From NCBI RefSeq assembly GCF_003269425.1, contig NZ_CP030104.1, positions 434,001-498,000 on the forward strand: DNA of 64,000 nucleotides, in the 5' to 3' direction. Below, piece by piece: positions 16,973 through 25,802 of this stretch. This DNA is from Flagellimonas maritima. Lineage in GTDB: Bacteria; Bacteroidota; Bacteroidia; Flavobacteriales; Flavobacteriaceae. The translations under genes and the position numbers were made by a program. Position 1 is the stretch's first letter, and every line of letters starts with the position of its first letter. The notes under the pieces are model-generated. The model was not told the DNA's origin, did not search any database, and saw nothing but the letters and a program-made list of their open reading frames with translations.

Positions 16973-17806
16973 ATGGTACGTTTACTTCAAATAGAGTTCA
17001 TAAAACTCTGGAACAACAGAGCCAGTAAGATATTGATATCTTCCTACTTTGTACTTTTGACTTCGATTGCATTGATAGCGGCCATAAAGTTCGATATAGG
17101 TCCTATCAAATTTCATTTAGCTGAAATCGGTATTTTCAACTTTCCTTACATATGGCATTTCAACACATTTGTAACTGCTTTCTTTAAACTGTTTTTGGCA
17201 ATAGTAATCGTCTCCATGATGGCCAACGAATATAGCAATAAGACCATTAAACAGAATTTAATAGACGGACTATCCAAAAAGGAATTTATTCTTTCAAAAT
17301 TTCTTACTGTAATTTCTTTTGCATTGGTCTCTACGGTATTTGTGTTTGTTGTATCCCTTATTTTAGGTTCTATCTACTCAGATTATGATGAACTATCCAT
17401 CGTGTTTTCTGATTTGGAATTTTTAGTAGCATTTTTTGTAAAACTGGTAGGCTTCTTTTCATTCTGTCTTTTCTTGGGGATCCTTGTAAAACGGTCTGCA
17501 TTTTCTTTGGGCTTTCTTGTAATATGGCAAATTTTAGAGGGCATAACTACTGGCCTAATACGATGGAAATTATTTGATAAAGAAACCACGGAAATGGTCA
17601 TGGGCTTTTTTCCTTTGCAATCAATGTACAATCTTATCAAAGAACCAATAACAAGACTGGAAGCTGTACAGACCGTCGCAGACCAAGTAGGTGAAAAAAT
17701 AAATTTAGATTATCAAGTACACTGGTATGAAATTCTGATTGTTCTCGGTTGGACAGCTATTTTCATCTATTTATCCTATGCATTGCTAAAAAAGCGTGAT
17801 TTATAG
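16973..17806 (+). CDS. ABC-2 type transporter permease
   Basis: 277 aa with about six membrane helices. N-terminal LLQIEFIKLWNNRASKILI and the following MMANEYSNKTIKQNLIDGLSKKEF motif are characteristic of ABC-2 permeases, whose cytoplasmic coupling region precedes helix 3. Forms an exporter with the ATPase encoded 4 bp upstream. The cargo (lipid, peptide or drug) cannot be inferred. Confidence 0.85.
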   Translation: MVRLLQIEFIKLWNNRASKILISSYFVLLTSIALIAAIKFDIGPIKFHLAEIGIFNFPYIWHFNTFVTAFFKLFLAIVIVSMMANEYSNKTIKQNLIDGLSKKEFILSKFLTVISFALVSTVFVFVVSLILGSIYSDYDELSIVFSDLEFLVAFFVKLVGFFSFCLFLGILVKRSAFSLGFLVIWQILEGITTGLIRWKLFDKETTEMVMGFFPLQSMYNLIKEPITRLEAVQTVADQVGEKINLDYQVHWYEILIVLGWTAIFIYLSYALLKKRDL

Positions 17807-17833
17807 TATCTTGTAGTGTTTGATTTTTGTCAA

Positions 17834-19579
17834 ATGCTAAAAAAATTGCTTTACATAGGATTAGTATTAATCCCTTTTTTTTCCATTGCCCAGAGTTGTC
17901 CGTCACTCCTTAATCCTTTAGGAGGTGCTACGAATGTTCCTGTAGAAACTGCTATATCATGGGAGATAATTCCAGGTGTAGCGGGCTATTCTATTGCAAT
18001 AGGAACTACCCCAGGAGCACAAGATATAGTTGCTGAAAGAAACGTTGGGAGTGCAAATTTCTTTAGACCACCAGTAGGGCTTCCAAGCAATACTCAAGTT
18101 CATATAACAATTACACTACTTTTTTTTGACGGAACAGAGAACATAGTTTGTCCAAGTAATTCTTTTAATACTGAAAATGTTAATACCATACCCAATTGCA
18201 CATCAATTAAAAACCCTTCAAATAATGAGATTGATGTAAATTTCAGAACAAATCTTAGATGGGATTATTCTCCAAAAGCTAATAATTATAGATTGAGTAT
18301 AGGTACAAGTATTGGAGGTTCTGAAATTTTTGGTCCACAAAATGTGGGAAATGTATTAACATTTAATCCCCCTGATGATTTTCCTTTGAATACAGAAATT
18401 TTTGTAACCATTGTACCCTTAAATAATATTGGAATTGCTCAAAATTGTATTTCACAATCATTTATTACCCAAGATATAGAAACAAATTTGGGGTGTACGA
18501 GATTGATTTCCCCTCGAAATGGTGATTCAAATATCCCACTAACGACAATATTGCAATGGGAGCCAGTATCAGGTGCACAGAGTTACACAGTAAGTTTGGG
18601 TACTACACCAGATGGAAAAGAAATACTACGCGACAGAGAAGTGTTTGCCACCATGTTACCTGTTTTAGAATTTGAACCCAACAGAACTATATTTGTGATT
18701 ATAATACCAAAGAACGAACTTGGTGAAGCTATAAACTGTAGTGAAGAAACTTTCTCTACTGCAATAGGCTGTGGCCCTTTTTTAGATAGAACGACTGGAG
18801 AAATTATAACACTCTTTCCAGATTTAAATTTTCCAAATTCTTTTGTTTTATGCGAGAATTCGGAACCTGTTTTGTTATCTACTAATACTATTGCCGAAAC
18901 CTATAGATGGACAAGTATTACATCTGGGGGGAACGAAATTGAGCTTTTATCAGAAACCCAGGAAGTTGTAATATCGGAAGGTGGCCTTTACCGATTGGAT
19001 GTTACCAATTTTGCAGACCCAAACGGAAACAACATTCCGTGTACTTCTTCTCAAGAATTTAGCGTAGAGGTAATACCAGGTCCCAGTATAAATTCTATAG
19101 ACGTAAAACGAGAGGGTGAAACCATTACATTGACGGTAAATGTATCTGGAAACAGTCAGTATGATTTTGCTTTAAATGACATAAATGGACCATATCAAGA
19201 CAGCAATATTTTTACCAACGTGCCCATTGGAAAAAATACTGTTTATGTTAGGGATAAAAGCGAAAATGGCTGTATACGCTGGCAAGATGTTGAACAGGAT
19301 TTAATATCAGAAGGTTTTCCCAAATTTTTTACTCCAAATGGAGATGGAATCAACGATTTTTGGCGATATACGCGCCCTCCTAATTTAGAAGAGGATTTTC
19401 AAATTGTTTCCATCTCGATATACGATAGGTATGGGAGACTTATTTTTAATATTACACCTAATTCAAATGAATGGAATGGTCAATTGAATGGTCGTCCCCT
19501 ACCCGCTTCCGATTATTGGTACAGGGCAATTGGAACCGACAACAGAGAATTTAAAGGACATTTTGCATTAAGACGATAA
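17834..19579 (+). CDS. T9SS-secreted protein with Ig/FN3-like repeats and type B sorting domain
   Basis: 581 aa from ATG 17834 (a GTG 18 bp earlier is less likely). A Sec signal ends at FFSIAQ. Three repeats of about 95 residues follow, each opening with Cys-x4-x-P (CPSLLNPLG, CTSIKNPSN, CTRLISPRN), then a W strand and an IGT/LGT strand, resembling FN3-like modules. An Ig-like region precedes the C-terminal domain FFTPNGDGINDFW ... SISIYDRYGRLIF ... FKGHFALRR, the CHU_C / gliding-motility type B sorting domain. Exported by the type IX system to the cell surface or medium. Probably an adhesin; the ligand is unknown. Confidence 0.88.
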   Translation: MLKKLLYIGLVLIPFFSIAQSCPSLLNPLGGATNVPVETAISWEIIPGVAGYSIAIGTTPGAQDIVAERNVGSANFFRPPVGLPSNTQVHITITLLFFDGTENIVCPSNSFNTENVNTIPNCTSIKNPSNNEIDVNFRTNLRWDYSPKANNYRLSIGTSIGGSEIFGPQNVGNVLTFNPPDDFPLNTEIFVTIVPLNNIGIAQNCISQSFITQDIETNLGCTRLISPRNGDSNIPLTTILQWEPVSGAQSYTVSLGTTPDGKEILRDREVFATMLPVLEFEPNRTIFVIIIPKNELGEAINCSEETFSTAIGCGPFLDRTTGEIITLFPDLNFPNSFVLCENSEPVLLSTNTIAETYRWTSITSGGNEIELLSETQEVVISEGGLYRLDVTNFADPNGNNIPCTSSQEFSVEVIPGPSINSIDVKREGETITLTVNVSGNSQYDFALNDINGPYQDSNIFTNVPIGKNTVYVRDKSENGCIRWQDVEQDLISEGFPKFFTPNGDGINDFWRYTRPPNLEEDFQIVSISIYDRYGRLIFNITPNSNEWNGQLNGRPLPASDYWYRAIGTDNREFKGHFALRR

Positions 19580-19618
19580 TTCTTTTTGAAGTAACCATTT
19601 GCTTCGTAATTTTAAAAA

Positions 19619-21604
19619 ATGAAGTTTCAAGTAGTATCGGATTTCAGTCCAACAGGAGATCAGCCCCAAGCAATACAGCAATTGGTAAATGGCATTAATG
19701 AAAAAGAGCCGCATCAAACGCTACTTGGTGTAACAGGTTCGGGAAAAACGTTTACAGTTGCAAATGTAGTAGAACAGGTACAGCGTCCAACGCTGGTACT
19801 GGCACATAATAAAACTTTGGCAGCTCAGTTATATTCAGAATTTAAACAATTTTTTCCCAATAATGCCATAGAATACTTTGTATCCTATTATGATTATTAC
19901 CAACCAGAGGCATACATTCCAACAAGTGGTTTATATATTGAAAAAGATCTTTCCATCAATGAGGATATTGAAAAGCTAAGATTAAGTTCCACGTCCTCTT
20001 TATTATCGGGCCGTAGGGATGTTCTCGTGGTGGCCTCGGTTTCTTGTCTTTACGGTATTGGAAACCCCGTTGAATTTCAGAAAAATGTGATTTCAATCCA
20101 TAGGGATCAAGTAATATCAAGAACCAAATTTTTAAAACAGTTGGTGCAAAGTTTATATTCCAGAACTACCGCAGATTTTAGAAACGGGAATTTTAGGGTC
20201 AAGGGTGATGTGGTCGATGTATTTCCAGGCTATGCGGACCATGCGTTCCGAATTCATTTTTTTGGTGATGAAATTGAAGAGATTGAGGCTTTGGACCCAT
20301 TTAATAACAATGTTATTGAGGTCTATAACTCCCTTAATATTTATCCTGCCAATATGTTTGTCACCTCTCCCGATATTCTTCAGAACGCGATACATCAGAT
20401 ACAGGATGATTTGGTCAAGCAGATAGATTATTTTAAAGAAATAGGCAGACCACTCGAAGCTAAACGCTTGGAAGAACGTACAAATTTTGATTTGGAGATG
20501 ATACGCGAGCTCGGTTATTGTTCGGGCATTGAGAACTATTCAAGATATCTGGATGGAAGAGAGCCAGGTACCAGACCGTTCTGCCTTTTGGATTATTTTC
20601 CCGATGACTATCTTATGATTATCGATGAAAGCCACGTCACCATCCCACAAGTCCACGCCATGTACGGTGGTGACCGTTCAAGAAAAGAAAACTTGGTGGA
20701 GTACGGTTTTCGGCTTCCAGCTGCGATGGATAACAGGCCACTTAAATTTGAAGAGTTCGAAGCGCTTCAAAACCAAGTAATTTATGTGAGTGCAACACCT
20801 GCCGATTATGAATTACAGTTGAGCCAAGGAGTATACGTGGAACAAGTGATTCGGCCTACGGGATTATTGGATCCTATTATCGATATTCGACCAAGTTTAA
20901 ACCAAATCGATAATCTGGTAGAAGAAATACAGCAGCGTGTTGAAAAAGATGAACGGACCTTGGTGACCACCCTTACCAAGCGCATGGCGGAAGAACTCGC
21001 AAAATATCTAACGAGAATCGATATAAGATGCCGCTACATACATAGCGACGTGGATACTTTGGAACGGGTTGAAATTATGCAGGATCTGCGAAAAGGAATT
21101 TTTGATGTTTTAATTGGCGTAAACCTGCTACGGGAAGGACTAGACCTGCCAGAAGTTTCACTTGTTGCCATTCTGGATGCGGATAAAGAAGGTTTTCTGC
21201 GAAGTAACCGTTCTTTGACACAGACCGTTGGCCGTGCTGCCAGACATTTGAACGGAAAGGCGATAATGTATGCGGATACCATAACGGAAAGTATGCAAAA
21301 AACCATAGACGAAACCAATTACCGAAGGGATAAACAAATGGCCTACAATAAAGAAAACAACCTTGTCCCAACAGCCCTTAATAAAAGTCTGGACAATGCA
21401 CTGGCCAAAAACTCGGTCTCTACCTATCACTTTCAAAAAGAAGAATTACGCGCAGCAGAACCTGAGCTGGAATACCTAACGCAAGACCAAAAAGAAAAGA
21501 TGGTCCGTGAAAAACGCAAAGCAATGGAAAAAGCTGCCAAGGAACTTAATTTTATGGAAGCAGCTAAATTGAGGGATGAAATCAAAGTACTCCAAGAATC
21601 ATGA
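19619..21604 (+). CDS. uvrB: Excinuclease ABC subunit B
   Basis: 661 aa. DNA-damage recognition helicase-like subunit of nucleotide excision repair. Walker A GVTGSGKT (37-44), the beta-hairpin region YYDYYQPEAYIP that inserts between DNA strands, helicase motifs DESHVTIPQ, SATPADYE, VTTLTKRMAE, LREGLDLPEVSLV and QTVGRAARH, and a C-terminal UVR motif (KEKMVREKRKAMEKAAKELN) that binds UvrC. Length is normal. Its last four bases overlap the M20 peptidase start (ATGA). Confidence 0.98.
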   Translation: MKFQVVSDFSPTGDQPQAIQQLVNGINEKEPHQTLLGVTGSGKTFTVANVVEQVQRPTLVLAHNKTLAAQLYSEFKQFFPNNAIEYFVSYYDYYQPEAYIPTSGLYIEKDLSINEDIEKLRLSSTSSLLSGRRDVLVVASVSCLYGIGNPVEFQKNVISIHRDQVISRTKFLKQLVQSLYSRTTADFRNGNFRVKGDVVDVFPGYADHAFRIHFFGDEIEEIEALDPFNNNVIEVYNSLNIYPANMFVTSPDILQNAIHQIQDDLVKQIDYFKEIGRPLEAKRLEERTNFDLEMIRELGYCSGIENYSRYLDGREPGTRPFCLLDYFPDDYLMIIDESHVTIPQVHAMYGGDRSRKENLVEYGFRLPAAMDNRPLKFEEFEALQNQVIYVSATPADYELQLSQGVYVEQVIRPTGLLDPIIDIRPSLNQIDNLVEEIQQRVEKDERTLVTTLTKRMAEELAKYLTRIDIRCRYIHSDVDTLERVEIMQDLRKGIFDVLIGVNLLREGLDLPEVSLVAILDADKEGFLRSNRSLTQTVGRAARHLNGKAIMYADTITESMQKTIDETNYRRDKQMAYNKENNLVPTALNKSLDNALAKNSVSTYHFQKEELRAAEPELEYLTQDQKEKMVREKRKAMEKAAKELNFMEAAKLRDEIKVLQES

Positions 21605-23139
21605 TAAAATACATCTTTGATAATAAAAATTTAATTGTATTGGCAAGTTTCTTTATGATTCTCAACCTAAACGGACAAGAACTGTCAAAGGAACAAATTA
21701 AAATTGCTGCTAAAAATTCATTGCCAACAGCCGTAGAGAACTTGATTGATTTTTTAAAGATTCCGAATGATGGGAATTACCAAAATCACATCAATAATAA
21801 TCTTAGAGAATGTACTTCAATATTCAATGAACTTGGTTTTGAAACCAAAACATTGCAAACAAAGGGAGCACCGCTGCTTTTTGCAGAGAAAAAGTATGTT
21901 GGAAACGCAAACAGTCTCCTTTTTTATCTTCAAATTGATGGTCAACCTGTAGATACAACTAAATGGGATCAATCAAATCCGTATAAGCCCGTTATCAAGC
22001 AAAAATCCAAAGATGGTAGTTGGTCCACAATCACAAAAGATACCAGAACTACTGAATTGGATATGGACTGGAGAATATTTGCTCGCTCGTCCTCAGACTC
22101 CAAAGGACCCGCAATGGCATTTATTACTTCATTGAAAATTTTGGAAGATTTGAAAATAACACCATCATATAATATAAAGGTCATTATGGATTTTCAAGAA
22201 GAGCTTGGCTCTCCAGATTTACCAGAAGCCGTTAAGGAGTATCGAGAGCTTTTGGATGCAAATGCGATATTGATTATGGATGGCACAAGACATATTTCCA
22301 ACTTGCCCACTTTAACCTATGGTGCAAGAGGTATAGCAACGGCCACCCTCAAAGTATTTGGAGCCAAAAAACCACTGCATAGCGGGCAGTATGGGAACTT
22401 TGCACCAAATCCCGTTTTTGAAACGGCACGATTGATCGCCTCTTTGAAAGATGAAAAGGGTAGGGTGTTGATTCCAGGATTTTATGATAATATTCAATTG
22501 ACCGAAACGGAAAAGAAGAAGCTCAACAAAGTTCCAGAAGATTTGACAGAGATAAAGGCCGACCTCGGCATTTCAAGACCTGACTTGGTAGGTAAAACCT
22601 ATCAAGAATCATTACAATATCCTTCATTGAACATTAGAGGCCTAAATGCAGCATGGGTAGGGAAAGAGGTCAGGACATTGATTCCTTCTGAAGTAACGGT
22701 GGAATTCGACATGCGGTTGGTACCAGAATCCGATGGAAAAAGATTGATGGAATCTCTTAGGGAACATATTGTAAGTAGAGGTTTTCATTTAGTAGATGAG
22801 AATCCAACGGATGATGAACGTGCCGCTCACAACAAATTGGCTTCTTTTAGCTATAGACTTGGCTCTAAGCCTTTTAGAACCTCGTTTGACTCTTCGCTTG
22901 GTAAAATGCTAAATGCTGCTATGTCCAAAATTTTTGGTCCTAATTATGTCAATATGCGCACCACGGGCGGTTCACAACCCATTGCCCCATTTATCAATAC
23001 ACTGGGAGTACCAGCAGTTTCTTTGCGCATACCCAATCCTGATAATAGTATTCATGCACCCAATGAGAATTTAAGAATAGGTAATTTTTTAGAAGGAATA
23101 ATGTCGTGTATTGCAGTCCTAAATGAACCCATGCAATGA
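21601..23139 (+). CDS. M20 family metallopeptidase, exported, with altered metal motif
   Basis: 512 aa with an N-terminal signal (MIKYIFDNKNLIVLASFFMI, cleavage near LNGQ). M20/M25/M40 di-zinc fold: bridging Asp166 in SSSDSKGP, catalytic and ligand Glu200-Glu201 in FQEELGSPDL, and a late His in IHAPNENL. The first ligand motif, normally G-H-x-D, reads L-Q-I-D (Gln111), so the first His ligand is replaced. Conserved dimerisation and substrate segments (MRTTGGSQPIAPF) remain. Likely periplasmic di- or oligopeptidase. Starts inside the uvrB stop, so translation is coupled. Confidence 0.82.
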   Translation: MIKYIFDNKNLIVLASFFMILNLNGQELSKEQIKIAAKNSLPTAVENLIDFLKIPNDGNYQNHINNNLRECTSIFNELGFETKTLQTKGAPLLFAEKKYVGNANSLLFYLQIDGQPVDTTKWDQSNPYKPVIKQKSKDGSWSTITKDTRTTELDMDWRIFARSSSDSKGPAMAFITSLKILEDLKITPSYNIKVIMDFQEELGSPDLPEAVKEYRELLDANAILIMDGTRHISNLPTLTYGARGIATATLKVFGAKKPLHSGQYGNFAPNPVFETARLIASLKDEKGRVLIPGFYDNIQLTETEKKKLNKVPEDLTEIKADLGISRPDLVGKTYQESLQYPSLNIRGLNAAWVGKEVRTLIPSEVTVEFDMRLVPESDGKRLMESLREHIVSRGFHLVDENPTDDERAAHNKLASFSYRLGSKPFRTSFDSSLGKMLNAAMSKIFGPNYVNMRTTGGSQPIAPFINTLGVPAVSLRIPNPDNSIHAPNENLRIGNFLEGIMSCIAVLNEPMQ

Positions 23140-23150
23140 TGGCGCAAAAA

Positions 23151-23191
23151 AAAGCGCGCCTCAACCGTTTTAGTGCGGAGAAACGCGCTTT
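23151..23191 (-). terminator. Intrinsic terminator of hsp20
   Basis: Arms 23151-23158 (AAAGCGCG) and 23184-23191 (CGCGCTTT) pair, with an inner CCG/CGG stem in the loop. Reading the minus strand, the hairpin is followed by a run of T, as expected for termination of hsp20 transcripts. Confidence 0.65.
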
Positions 23192-23254
23192 CCAACTAAC
23201 CAACCAACCATCATGAAACACCTAAATTGGTGTATTCATAATTTTCTTTATGAC

Positions 23255-23680
23255 TTATCCTATAGAAATCAATCTTTTGGGTCTAGGTAATGCCTCTTCT
23301 TTTTTGGGAAGTGTCAACCTTAAGATTCCATTCTCATAACTTGCATCTATCTTAGTGCCGTCCACTGTTTCAGGTAAAGAGAATGCTCTTTTAAAAGAAG
23401 CATGGAAGAATTCTTTTCTTGTATAATTTTCCTTGGTTTCTTCATTTTCAGACTTTACCTCACTGGAAATAGTCAAGACATCATTATCTACCTCTATTTG
23501 AAAATCTTCCTTATTGAATCCGGGAACAGCCAGTTCCAATTCAAAACCTTTTGACTTGTCTTTGATATTTACGGATGGAACAAAGTTTTTTTGATTTTCC
23601 ATTCCTCCGAACCAATCTGGTCCAAATACATCATTTACCAATGATGGCAAAAACAGATTATTTCTTTTTACTATACTCAT
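23255..23680 (-). CDS. Small heat shock protein Hsp20/alpha-crystallin
   Basis: 141 aa. The N-terminal region (FLPSLVNDVFGPDWFGG) is followed by the alpha-crystallin domain: PSVNIKDKSKGFELELAVPGF, DFQIEVDNDVLTISSE, and the conserved A-x-x-x-N-G-I/V-L motif in ASYENGILRLTLPK. Prevents aggregation of unfolded proteins, ATP-independent. Monocistronic by appearance, with a hairpin terminator downstream and a dyad element about 70 bp upstream that is shared with grpE-dnaJ. Confidence 0.94.
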   Translation of the reverse strand: MSIVKRNNLFLPSLVNDVFGPDWFGGMENQKNFVPSVNIKDKSKGFELELAVPGFNKEDFQIEVDNDVLTISSEVKSENEETKENYTRKEFFHASFKRAFSLPETVDGTKIDASYENGILRLTLPKKEEALPRPKRLISIG

Positions 23681-23750
23681 GGTGATAAATTTTAATGTTA
23701 AACTTTTAAATCACCAATACATAGTCAAATCCTATACCATTAAAAAATTC

Positions 23751-23767
23751 ATGTCATTTTGACATTT
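23751..23767. promoter_or_regulatory. Dyad element upstream of hsp20
   Basis: ATGTCA-TTT-TGACAT (23751-23765) is a perfect 6-bp inverted repeat. Its right part, CATTTTGACATTT (23755-23767), occurs identically on the minus strand upstream of grpE (60531-60543). Candidate binding site for a shared stress regulator; the protein is unknown. Confidence 0.4.
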
Positions 23768-23796
23768 TCTTAACAAATAATACTGTCAATATGGCG

Positions 23797-24198
23797 TTAA
23801 TTGTAATGGGCCTTAAAAATATTAATGAGCACATCTACTGGAATAACCTTGTTTGGGTATTTATGCATTACCTGTAGAACCTGACCAATAGCAGAAGGCG
23901 GTAGTCCCATGGCAAGACCGATGTTATGTAGTGTATTAATTTCTTTTTGGTGCTGTTCCTCATCTATGTTCATTAAAAGTAACAGTCTATGAAACTGAAC
24001 AATACGCTCAGCCTGTGATTTTAATATAACTTTGGGCGACTTTTTCTTAAGTAGTTTTTTAAAAGTTGCCTTATCAATTCCCAAGTTTGAAGCAACACCC
24101 AACAAAAACTGGTACTCTGAATCTTTAAGAGAATAATCTACTCTAGCAAAGGCGATCATCTCTGAAAGAATACTCAATTTTTCTTCATAAGTTCCCAT
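23797..24198 (-). CDS. TerB-like helical protein
   Basis: 133 aa, all-helical, no signal. YEEKLSILSEMIAFARVDYSLKDSEYQFLLGVASNLGI resembles the start of TerB/DjlA-type domains, where acidic residues follow a long helix. The remainder (HNIGLAMGLPPSAIGQVLQVM) is also helical. TerB domains take part in stress and signalling, but no ter operon genes are nearby. It is upstream of hsp20 on the same strand, separated by 116 bp that includes the dyad element. Confidence 0.6.
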   Translation of the reverse strand: MGTYEEKLSILSEMIAFARVDYSLKDSEYQFLLGVASNLGIDKATFKKLLKKKSPKVILKSQAERIVQFHRLLLLMNIDEEQHQKEINTLHNIGLAMGLPPSAIGQVLQVMHKYPNKVIPVDVLINIFKAHYN

Positions 24199-24403
24199 GA
24201 TCTTGGGTTTTGTGGTTTAGCACCTATAAGATAACTCTAAAACTACAGACTTTAGTGTATATCGAAAGCAAAAAGAGTTAAAGAATCGGTTCAATAAAAC
24301 TCTCGAATTTCAGTATTAGTGCACAATTCCCTGGGCAGGCATTTTAAATCGTCATTGAAGTTAAAATCTAAGGTTATGGAAAGAGATGTCTTCAAAGCAA
24401 TAA

Positions 24404-24436
24404 AAAAGGGCAACATTGAATAAACGTTGCCCTTTT
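24404..24436. terminator. Terminator between TerB-like gene and sucC
   Basis: 11-bp stem AAAAGGGCAAC / GTTGCCCTTTT with an 11-nt loop. It lies just beyond the sucC stop; on the minus strand it is followed by a T-rich run, so it most likely ends sucC transcription. Confidence 0.75.
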
Positions 24437-24456
24437 ATTATTTTAAATCAGGAAAA

Positions 24457-25650
24457 TTAACCCAATACTTCTTTCACCTTGTCTGCAGCTTCTTGAAACT
24501 GTACCGCAGAATGTACCGCCAGGCCTGAATTGTCAATTATTTCTTTCGCTAATTCGGCATTGGTTCCTTGCAACCTTACGATAATAGGTACTTTAATGGC
24601 ATCTCCCATGTTTTTATAAGCGTCTACCACGCCTTGGGCAACTCTATCACAACGAACGATTCCCCCAAAAATATTGATAAGAATAGCTTTTACGTTTGGG
24701 TCTTTTAAAATAATCCTAAACGCCTCTTCTACCCTCTTGGCATCAGCAGTACCACCTACATCCAAAAAGTTGGCTGGTTCACCACCCGCCATTTTGATCA
24801 AATCCATGGTTGCCATTGCAAGTCCGGCACCATTTACCATACAACCAACGTTTCCATCCAAGTCCACATAGTTCAAACCTACCTCACGTGCTTCGACCTC
24901 AATAGGATTTTCCTCGCGCAAATCGCGCATTTCTGCGTAGGATTTTCTACGATAAAGTGCATTATCATCAATGGAAACCTTGGCATCTACGGCCATGATT
25001 TTATCATCGGATGTTTTTAAAACCGGATTTATCTCGAACATGCTTGAATCACTTTCAACATATGCTTTATAAAGAGCAGTGACGAATTTTGTCATTTCTT
25101 TAAAAGCTGTTCCGGAAAGTCCAAGGTTAAACGCAATTTTTCTTGCCTGAAACGGCAGCAGGCCTGTAGCGGGATCAATTTCTTCCGTAAATATCAGATG
25201 TGGTGTTTTTTCGGCGACTTCCTCAATGTCCATTCCGCCTTCCGTAGAATACATGACCATATTTCTGCCCGTACTCCTATTCAACAAAACAGACATATAA
25301 AACTCATTGGTCTCACTGTCACCTGGGTAATAGACATCTTCTGCAATAAGCACTTGGTGTACTTTTTTGCCTTCTGCAGAAGTCTGTGGAGTAACTAAGT
25401 TCATACCAATGATGCTTCCAGCCAGCTCTTCTACTTCTTTTAAGTTTTTTGCCAATTTAACGCCACCGCCTTTTCCACGACCACCTGCATGTACCTGTGC
25501 TTTTATTACATGCCATCCAGTACCTGTTTCCTGTGTAAGTTGTTTTGCAGCATCAACTGCTTCTTTTGCATTGCGGGCCACTATTCCACGTTGGATCCGT
25601 ACTCCAAAACTGGCTAAAATTTCTTTCCCTTGATATTCGTGAAGATTCAT
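24457..25650 (-). CDS. sucC: Succinyl-CoA ligase (ADP-forming) beta subunit
   Basis: 397 aa, normal length. Converts succinyl-CoA to succinate with ATP/GTP formation in the TCA cycle. ATP-grasp N-terminus (MNLHEYQGKEILASFGV, KAQVHAGGRGKGGGVKLAKN), MFEINPVLKT, the metal-binding DAKVSIDDNAL, and the C-terminal domain with GCMVNGAGLAMATMD, FLDVGGTA, INIFGGIVRCD and RLQGTNAELAKEI. The alpha subunit gene sucD is not adjacent, which is common in Flavobacteriaceae. Confidence 0.97.
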   Translation of the reverse strand: MNLHEYQGKEILASFGVRIQRGIVARNAKEAVDAAKQLTQETGTGWHVIKAQVHAGGRGKGGGVKLAKNLKEVEELAGSIIGMNLVTPQTSAEGKKVHQVLIAEDVYYPGDSETNEFYMSVLLNRSTGRNMVMYSTEGGMDIEEVAEKTPHLIFTEEIDPATGLLPFQARKIAFNLGLSGTAFKEMTKFVTALYKAYVESDSSMFEINPVLKTSDDKIMAVDAKVSIDDNALYRRKSYAEMRDLREENPIEVEAREVGLNYVDLDGNVGCMVNGAGLAMATMDLIKMAGGEPANFLDVGGTADAKRVEEAFRIILKDPNVKAILINIFGGIVRCDRVAQGVVDAYKNMGDAIKVPIIVRLQGTNAELAKEIIDNSGLAVHSAVQFQEAADKVKEVLG

Positions 25651-25675
25651 CTATGCGTTAACTTTTGTTTAGTGA

Positions 25676-25683
25676 CAAAAATA
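25676..25683 (-). promoter_or_regulatory. -7 element for sucC
   Basis: Minus-strand TATTTTTG fits TAnnTTTG, 26 bp before the sucC ATG. The nearest upstream TTG lies 14 bp away, shorter than usual. Confidence 0.45.
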
Positions 25684-25802
25684 GAAAATGACATTGACAA
25701 ATTGAAGGTGAAAAAAGAATAATTAATATGCCCAAAGATTCAATCATTATATATTGATTGTAAAATTGGGCTTCAAGTAAAAAAGCCAGTTCAATTTAAT
25801 AC

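Noticed and set aside
23681..23796. CIRCE-type HrcA operator upstream of hsp20
   Set aside because: No TTAGCACTC-N9-GAGTGCTAA sequence; only the unrelated TGTCA dyad is present.
24375..24422. A 15-codon frame MERDVFKAIKKGNIE before sucC's terminator
   Set aside because: It runs into the hairpin arm, has no promoter and could be chance.
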